From Alistipes communis (GTDB lineage: Bacteria; Bacteroidota; Bacteroidia; Bacteroidales; Rikenellaceae), in the NCBI RefSeq assembly GCF_006542665.1, contig NZ_AP019735.1:3038001-3102000 (forward strand): a stretch of 64,000 nt of DNA, read 5' to 3'. A program made the translations under genes and the position numbers. How positions within the stretch are numbered: the stretch's first letter is position 1; each line of letters begins with the position of its first letter. Below the pieces are notes generated by a model, which saw only the letters and a program-made list of their open reading frames with translations, ran no database searches and was not told where the DNA came from. Shown here piece by piece: positions 59,082-64,000 of the stretch.

Positions 59082-59372
59082 CTACTTCTTCGCCTCGTTG
59101 ATCTTGCTCAGCTCCTCGAACAATGCCTCGAACGACCGGACGATATCGGCACGCAGCGCAGCATAGTATTTGCGGACCAGCGATTTGTTGTGCGGTTCGG
59201 TGGGATTGCTGACCTTTGCGATCAACTCGTTGCGAAGGGCGACGGCCTTCTGCATCAGCTCGAAAATTTCCTGCTCCTTCGACGGCTGGAAGGCAATGGC
59301 CATATCGCAGTCGAAAACCACCTCTTCCAGACGATAGTCGATCTCCTTCTTCAGCTCTCTTAAATTTGCCAT
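59082..59372 (-). CDS. Small alpha-helical protein of unknown function
   Basis: A 96-residue, mostly helical protein: MANLRELKKEIDYRLEEVVF, then CDMAIAFQPSKEQEIFELMQ, and ending EELSKINEAKK. Similar proteins are widespread in Bacteroidetes and have no assigned role. The start at 59372 follows a plausible promoter box (TATCTTTA at 59401-59408 on the minus strand); the frame open to 59525 adds a non-family extension. Confidence 0.75.
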   Translation of the reverse strand: MANLRELKKEIDYRLEEVVFDCDMAIAFQPSKEQEIFELMQKAVALRNELIAKVSNPTEPHNKSLVRKYYAALRADIVRSFEALFEELSKINEAKK

Positions 59373-59556
59373 AATAATCCTGATAGTTTGATATTTGGCG
59401 TAAAGATAATAAAAACCTCCGACAATCGCCACTTCGCCCGATGATTTTTCCGCACGAAACCGCCGGATCCGCCCGCAGGCGATCCGGCGACTCCGTCCGA
59501 TCGGAGGCTCGGCGTCGACGAGCAAGGGCGGAAAACGCCCGCCTGAAACGGACGGA

Positions 59557-60360
59557 CTACATCGTGCAGGTGCAATCGAACTCGTCCATATCGATAATCA
59601 GACCGTCGGGCTGATCGTCGACAAGGATGTAGGTCGCATGGATGACCGGCTCCACTTCGGGCAGCGGAATGGGCGTGCGCTCGGTGACGACGCTGCTCTT
59701 GTCGTAGGTGAAGGCCATCTCTACATGGCGCATCGGCGGCAGGATATGCTGGCGCATGTAATTCCACGCCGCAGGGAGCCGTTTGAGCCGCATCTCCTTG
59801 ACCGTCGCCTTGTCGCTGCCGTTCAGGATTTGCAGCACCTCCTGCTTGGAGGGTATCGACGAAGCCTCCACGGCCGGAACCGCCGCCCGCCACTCGTCGA
59901 CTACGGCCGATACGGTGACCGGATAGCTGGCCGAAAGGCGGTAGCGGGAATCGACGTAGTTCCGGAAATCGGTCGCGCGTTTGCGCGCCAGCCGCTCGTT
60001 GGGAGCATAGGGTCCGTCGGGCGAAGCGTAGCCGGTGATCGTCACGCCCGTCACCCGCAACGACTTATCCTGCGAAACCTTGTCGATAAAAGCCTGCAAA
60101 TCGTCCAGCTGCCGCGCATTTCCGGCCAGCGTCGACGAGAGCTGCGCCACATCGACCTGATAACGCACCGCATAGTCGGAGTTGCGGTCGGCGTGCTGTT
60201 TCACCAGATACTTGCGCACCAGATAGGTACCGTCGACATCGGCCGACAGCAAAACGGTATCGGCCTGCGGACACGATGCCGGAGCCCCGCTTCGCTGCTG
60301 GGCATCGGCCGCAGCGCATACCGCAAAGGCACATACGAAAGTGGTAAAGATCCTTTTCAC
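59557..60360 (-). CDS. OmpA-like domain protein
   Basis: A 267-residue secreted protein. Residues 1-20 are a signal peptide. The middle contains an OmpA-C-like motif, VTGVTITGYASPDGPYAPNE followed by RLARKRATDFRNYVDS (about 99-135), which in OmpA family proteins binds peptidoglycan. The C-terminal part includes LKRLPAAWNYMRQHILPPMR and an end DEFDCTCTM with two late Cys. It resembles Bacteroidetes DUF3868/OmpA accessory proteins of fimbriae, but no fimbrial genes are nearby. Confidence 0.8.
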   Translation of the reverse strand: MKRIFTTFVCAFAVCAAADAQQRSGAPASCPQADTVLLSADVDGTYLVRKYLVKQHADRNSDYAVRYQVDVAQLSSTLAGNARQLDDLQAFIDKVSQDKSLRVTGVTITGYASPDGPYAPNERLARKRATDFRNYVDSRYRLSASYPVTVSAVVDEWRAAVPAVEASSIPSKQEVLQILNGSDKATVKEMRLKRLPAAWNYMRQHILPPMRHVEMAFTYDKSSVVTERTPIPLPEVEPVIHATYILVDDQPDGLIIDMDEFDCTCTM

Positions 60361-60434
60361 GTCATTAACGATTTATGAGTGGATAGTATGATTTCGCACC
60401 AATCCATTCAACAATCGCGCCGAAACGACGAAAA

Positions 60435-60462
60435 ACGGCCCCTGAGCAGAGTCGAGGGCCGT
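60435..60462 (-). terminator. Terminator of argS
   Basis: ACGGCCC(C)T pairs with AGGGCCGT (one bulge), and an A-run on the plus strand (AAAAA at 60431-60435) gives the T-tract for the leftward argS. It lies about 45 bp after the stop. Confidence 0.65.
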
Positions 60463-60507
60463 CGATACGTTCTTTGCCGGCTGCACAGGCAGGCTGTCCG
60501 CCGCAAG

Positions 60508-62286
60508 CTACATCCGTTCGGGAACGTCGATCCCTAACAGGCGCATCGCCAGCCGGATCACGCGCGCCACCTGCTCCGACAAACGCAGCCGCATGGCACG
60601 CACCGCAGCGTCTTCCTCGCGCAGGATCGAGTGATCGTGGTAGTAGGCGTTGTATTGTTTGGCCAACTCATAGGCGTATGCCGCGACGATCGAAGGAGCG
60701 AAATTCTCGGCAGCGGCCTTCACCACGTTGGGATAGTCCGCCAACTGCTTGACGAGCGCCACCTCTTCGGGCAGATAGGCCGCGGCCGACGCTTCGCCGC
60801 AGGCGATCCCCGCCTCCTGCGCCTTGCGCAGCACCGAACGGATGCGGGCGTGCGTATACTGGATGAAGGGACCGGTATTGCCGTTGAAATCGATCGATTC
60901 GCGCGGATCGAAGAGCATCGTCTTTTTAGGATCGACTTTGAGAATGAAATATTTGAGTGCACCCAGACCGACCATCCGCGAAATCGCAGCCGCCTCGTCC
61001 TCCGTGCAGTCGTCCAGCTTGCCCAGTTCGTCCGACATTTCGCGTGCCGTGCGCACCATGTCGTCGATCAGGTCGTCGGCATCGACGACCGTCCCCTCGC
61101 GCGACTTCATCTTGCCGTTGGGCAACTCCACCATCCCGTAGGAGAGGTGGGTGATATGGTCGCTCCAATCGTATCCCAGCTTTTTGAGCACCAGTTTCAA
61201 AACCTGGAAATGGTAGTTCTGTTCGTTGCCCACCACGTAGATCATGTCGTCGAGATCGTTCTCCTCGAAACGGCGGTAGGCCGTCCCCAGATCCTGCGTC
61301 ATGTAGACCGACGTTCCATCGCCGCGCAGCAACAATTTCTGATCCAGGCCGTCGGCCGTAAGATCGATCCAGACCGAACCGTCCTCGCGGCGGTAGAAAA
61401 TCCCCATGTCCAGCCCCTTCTGCACGATGTCCTTGCCCAGCAGGTAGGTCTGCGACTCGTAGTAGACCTTGTCGAAATCGACGCCCAGCGCCTTGTAGGT
61501 AACGTCGAAACCGCCGTACACCCAGCCGTTCATCATCTCCCACAGTCCGTAGACCTCGGGATCCCTGGCCTCCCAGCGGCGCAGCATCTCCTGCGCTTCG
61601 AGCATCAGCGGCGCCCGCTTCTTCGCCTCCTCCTCCGACATGCCCGAGGCCGTCAGCTCCTTGACCTGGGCCTTGTAGTGCTTGTCGAACTCGACGTAGT
61701 ATTTACCGACCAGATGGTCGCCCTTCATTCCCGACGAAGCGGGCGTTTCGCCTCCGCCGTAGCGCTTCCACGCCAGCATCGACTTGCAGATGTGGATGCC
61801 TCGGTCGTTGACCAGGTTGACCTTGATGACGTTATGGCCGACGGCACGCAATATCTGCGCGACCGAATAGCCCAGCAGGTTGTTGCGGATATGCCCCAGA
61901 TGGAGCGGCTTGTTGGTATTGGGCGACGAATACTCGATCATCACGTTGCGGCCCGTCGCAGGAGCCTGCCCGAACGCTCCGTCGGCTGCGATTTCGGCGA
62001 AACGGTCGGCCCAGAAGCCGTCCGAAAGAGCGAGGTTCAGGAATCCCTTGATGACGTTGAACGACTTCACCTCCGGCATATGCGCCGTAAGGTGCTCCCC
62101 TATCTCGGCGGCCGTCGCTTCGGGCGACTTGCGGCTTCGTCGCAGCAGCGGGAAAACGACCAGCGTATAATCGCCGTCGAACTCCTTGCGTGTCTTCTGA
62201 ATCTGCAACTGCTCCTCCCCCAGCGGCCCGTAGAGCGCCTCGACCGAGCGGCTCACCGCCTCCGAAATAAAGTGATCGATATTCAT
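60508..62286 (-). CDS. argS: Arginyl-tRNA synthetase
   Basis: A 592-residue class-I synthetase. The HIGH-like motif sits in YSSPNTNKPLHLGHIRNNLLG (HLGH) near residues 118-138, and the KMSKS-like motif is NGKMKSREGTVVDADDLIDD near 387-406. An N-terminal Arg-tRNA-synthetase domain and C-terminal anticodon-binding DALR domain (RLSEQVARVIRLAMRLLGI) bracket the core. It charges tRNA-Arg. A TAAATTTG box lies on the minus strand at 62318-62325. Confidence 0.96.
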   Translation of the reverse strand: MNIDHFISEAVSRSVEALYGPLGEEQLQIQKTRKEFDGDYTLVVFPLLRRSRKSPEATAAEIGEHLTAHMPEVKSFNVIKGFLNLALSDGFWADRFAEIAADGAFGQAPATGRNVMIEYSSPNTNKPLHLGHIRNNLLGYSVAQILRAVGHNVIKVNLVNDRGIHICKSMLAWKRYGGGETPASSGMKGDHLVGKYYVEFDKHYKAQVKELTASGMSEEEAKKRAPLMLEAQEMLRRWEARDPEVYGLWEMMNGWVYGGFDVTYKALGVDFDKVYYESQTYLLGKDIVQKGLDMGIFYRREDGSVWIDLTADGLDQKLLLRGDGTSVYMTQDLGTAYRRFEENDLDDMIYVVGNEQNYHFQVLKLVLKKLGYDWSDHITHLSYGMVELPNGKMKSREGTVVDADDLIDDMVRTAREMSDELGKLDDCTEDEAAAISRMVGLGALKYFILKVDPKKTMLFDPRESIDFNGNTGPFIQYTHARIRSVLRKAQEAGIACGEASAAAYLPEEVALVKQLADYPNVVKAAAENFAPSIVAAYAYELAKQYNAYYHDHSILREEDAAVRAMRLRLSEQVARVIRLAMRLLGIDVPERM

Positions 62287-62317
62287 TTTCCTCCGATGAT
62301 TTGTTGATTTAGCCCTG

Positions 62318-62325
62318 CAAATTTA
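62318..62325 (-). promoter_or_regulatory. -7 box of argS
   Basis: TAAATTTG on the minus strand, 31 bp upstream of the argS start. Confidence 0.6.
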
Positions 62326-62427
62326 GCTTTTTTCGGTGAATAATCAATCGCCGGCAACAGATTCCGTACAATTCTCCCCCGCAGCATTTCCCGCCATCCG
62401 AAATATTCATCTCCGGCCGACGTCTTC

Positions 62428-62489
62428 GATACTCCGTCCCGGCAGAATCGAACATGCGTTTGCTTCTGCGCTCGACTTTTCGTACTTTG
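62428..62489 (+). repeat. Promoter-hairpin repeat, copy C1 (before CNNM gene)
   Basis: GATAC 62428-62432 opens the copy; GCAGAA / TTCTGC and the CATGC loop region match copy C2. The end reads TACTTTG, one base shorter than TATCTTTG, so this box is probably weak. The two copies are offset by 73 bp. Confidence 0.75.
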
Positions 62490-62500
62490 GCTGCGCCTTA

Positions 62501-62563
62501 GATACTCCGTCTCGGCAGAATCAAACATGCGTTTGCTTCTGCGCTCGACTTTTCGTATCTTTG
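62501..62563 (+). repeat. Promoter-hairpin repeat, copy C2 (before CNNM gene)
   Basis: Outer arms are GATAC 62501-62505 and GTATC 62555-62559; GCAGAA 62515-62520 pairs with TTCTGC 62537-62542; apical CAAAC 62522-62526 pairs with GTTTG 62531-62535 around ATGC. TTTG 62532-62535, a 20-bp spacer and TATCTTTG 62556-62563 give a complete Bacteroidetes promoter. Confidence 0.85.
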
Positions 62564-62673
62564 CAAAATGATACGCTTCCGCACCGGACGGCCGACGCAC
62601 CGGCGCAGGCGCATGAACCCGCCCGCGCATCCGGACAACGGCCGACGTACGGAACATACCGCATACATTCAAT

Positions 62674-63960
62674 ATGGAAATCGTCATCATCATCCTGCTG
62701 ATCCTGCTCAACGGCATCTTCGCCATGTCGGAAATCGCACTGATCTCGGCCCGCCGTTCCAACCTCGAACTGCGTGCCCGGCAGGGAAACGCCGGCGCGC
62801 GGCGCGCGCTCCGGATCATCGAAGACCCCGACAAGTTCCTCTCGACCATTCAGATCGGCATCACGCTCATCGGCATCCTCACGGGTATCTACTCCGGCGA
62901 TGCGCTGGCTGCGAAATTCGGCCGCGAACTCGCTCTGCTGGGTATTCCCCTGCGCACGGCGACGATCGCGGCCCAAGTGACGATCGTCGTCATCGTCACC
63001 TACCTGACGCTCATCTTCGGCGAACTCGTTCCCAAGCGTATCGGCATGAACACGGCCGAGAAGATCGCCTGCGCCGTCGCGCGGCCGATGCGTGCACTCT
63101 CGGTGGCGGCCTCGCCGTTCGTATGGCTGCTTTCGCGCAGCACCGCGGCGATCACTCGACTGCTGGGCCTCAAAGAGTCGGACAACAAGGTGACCGAGGA
63201 GGAGATCCGTTCGATCATCCAGGAGAGCGTCGACGACGGCGAAGTGCGCGTGGTCGAACAGCAGATCGTCGGACGCGTCTTTTCGCTCGGCGACCGCGCG
63301 GTCGACTCGGTGATGACGCCCCGCAGTGAAATCGTCTGGATCGACATCGCCATGACGACCGACCAGATTCGCGAACGGGTCAACCGCAACCCGCACAGTC
63401 TTTACCCCGTCGCCGACGGGGAGCTCGACAAACTCGTCGGCGTGGTCTACCTCAAAGACCTCTTCCAGCACCTCGCAGAACCCGACTTCAACCTCTGCAA
63501 AACGCTCCGGCCGGTCAAGTTCTTCCATGAAAGCTGCGAAGTCTACAACGCCATGGACCAGCTGCGCAGCGAACAGCTGGGCTACGGCATCGTCTGCGAC
63601 GAGTTCGGTGTCACGCGCGGCATCGTCACCCTCAAAGACATCTTCGAAGCCCTCGTCGGCGAAATTCCCGAAGACCTCGACGAACCCGACATCGTGCGGC
63701 GCGAAGACGGGAGCTGCCTGGTGGACGGGCAGTGCTCCTTCTACGATTTTCTGGCCTACTTCAACATGGAGGAGGTCATTCCGCACACCGCTTACAAAAC
63801 GATCAGCGGGCTGATCCTCGACGAACTGGACCACATTCCCCAAACGGGAGAGAAGCTGCACTGGAACCGCTTCACGCTGGAAATCGTCGACATGGACGGC
63901 GCACGCATCGACAAAATACTCGTCACACCCGATACAATACCCGCCGATGAAAATAGCTGA
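62674..63960 (+). CDS. CNNM/CorC-HlyC family membrane protein with CBS domains
   Basis: A 428-residue protein. The DUF21/CNNM membrane domain covers about 1-180 (MEIVIIILLILLNGIFAMSE, then YLTLIFGELVPKRIGMN). Two CBS domains follow (VDSVMTPRSEIVWIDIA near 210-226 and the SLYPVADGELDKLVGVVYLKD segment), then the CorC_HlyC C-terminal domain. Such proteins are linked to magnesium or cobalt homeostasis. Promoter copy C2 lies 110 bp upstream. The 3' end overlaps the start of a dus gene by 14 bp. Confidence 0.92.
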   Translation: MEIVIIILLILLNGIFAMSEIALISARRSNLELRARQGNAGARRALRIIEDPDKFLSTIQIGITLIGILTGIYSGDALAAKFGRELALLGIPLRTATIAAQVTIVVIVTYLTLIFGELVPKRIGMNTAEKIACAVARPMRALSVAASPFVWLLSRSTAAITRLLGLKESDNKVTEEEIRSIIQESVDDGEVRVVEQQIVGRVFSLGDRAVDSVMTPRSEIVWIDIAMTTDQIRERVNRNPHSLYPVADGELDKLVGVVYLKDLFQHLAEPDFNLCKTLRPVKFFHESCEVYNAMDQLRSEQLGYGIVCDEFGVTRGIVTLKDIFEALVGEIPEDLDEPDIVRREDGSCLVDGQCSFYDFLAYFNMEEVIPHTAYKTISGLILDELDHIPQTGEKLHWNRFTLEIVDMDGARIDKILVTPDTIPADENS

Positions 63961-64000
63961 TCTGGAACTGGGCGACAAGCCGCTGTTTCTGGCGCCGATG
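63947..64000 (+). CDS. dus: tRNA-dihydrouridine synthase, N-terminal fragment (3' end outside window)
   Basis: Only the first 18 codons are present: MKIADLELGDKPLFLAPM. The LGDKPLFLAPM segment matches the N-terminal FMN-binding strand of Dus proteins. The start overlaps the CNNM gene by 14 bp. The identity rests on this short segment alone. Confidence 0.6.
   Translation, partial: MKIADLELGDKPLFLAPM

Larger units (their letters stand above)
62287..62673. other. Intergenic region with two tandem promoter-hairpin copies
   Basis: The argS promoter (62318-62325, leftward) lies at one end. The rest is dominated by two tandem copies (62428-62489 and 62501-62563) of the promoter-hairpin repeat, followed by about 110 bp of leader before the CNNM gene. 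Confidence 0.7.

Noticed and set aside
1..64000. tRNA or rRNA genes
   Set aside because: No cloverleaf with T-loop and acceptor end, and no rRNA-like sequence, was found in the gaps; a covariance scan was not possible here.

Overview
This window reads as chromosomal DNA from a GC-rich member of the Bacteroidales, most like Alistipes (Rikenellaceae). The genus is inferred from protein character and base composition, not from any search. Three things support it. Many genes are preceded by the Bacteroidetes promoter box TAnnTTTG, often with a TTTG-like -33 box about 20 bp upstream. Many secreted lipoproteins, TonB-type outer-membrane proteins and Bacteroidetes-only families (DUF4857, DUF4876, DUF6850, DUF3857) are present. 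The housekeeping genes are of Bacteroidetes type. Genes are tightly packed, with ATGA-type overlaps inside operons. No rRNA, tRNA, CRISPR array, insertion sequence or prophage was seen.

Layout. 1-2.0 kb: end of fmt, a FUSC-type membrane protein, a small membrane protein and rubredoxin. 2.4-5.5 kb: a large outer-membrane beta-barrel protein behind a C9 promoter tract, a candidate structured RNA and a lipoprotein. 5.7-8.4 kb: a four-subunit 2-oxoacid:ferredoxin oxidoreductase operon. 8.5-10.4 kb: a phosphoethanolamine-transferase-like gene split by a G8 tract. 10.5-13.9 kb: serC-serA-DUF1015. 14.0-19.0 kb: yicC, gmk, nadD, ddl, a DUF3109 gene and an M23 peptidase. 19.4-23.9 kb: a lipoprotein, then a leftward ABC export/DUF4857 set and a PepSY-type pair. 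24.1-30.0 kb: a TonB-dependent receptor locus whose receptor contains a G9 tract. 30.1-42.7 kb: truA, dapB, lepB, yigZ, uvrA, an M16 peptidase, an O-methyltransferase and two DUF3857 proteins. 42.8-52.9 kb: a MazG-like protein, a phosphosugar mutase, dnaA, a WYL regulator, bcp, recA, relA/spoT and a HIT protein. 52.9-55.9 kb: a gene-poor stretch with a G4-prone hexanucleotide array and an HTH gene preceded by palindromic operator-like sites. 55.9-64 kb: a metal-binding lipoprotein plus ABC ATPase, an aldehyde dehydrogenase, an OmpA-like protein, argS, a CNNM/CorC protein and the start of a dus gene.

Two themes stand out. First, three long G/C mononucleotide tracts sit in or just upstream of envelope genes (C9 at 2367, G8 at 9082, G9 at 24930), which suggests slipped-strand phase variation of the cell surface; as sequenced, the transferase is OFF and the receptor ON. 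Second, a roughly 62-bp imperfect palindrome occurs before dapB, before bcp and twice in tandem before the CNNM gene, with a fifth decayed copy near 22.7 kb. Its apical stem changes sequence but keeps pairing between copies. It carries a complete TTTG-N20-TATCTTTG promoter in the better copies, so it looks like a dispersed promoter-delivering hairpin.
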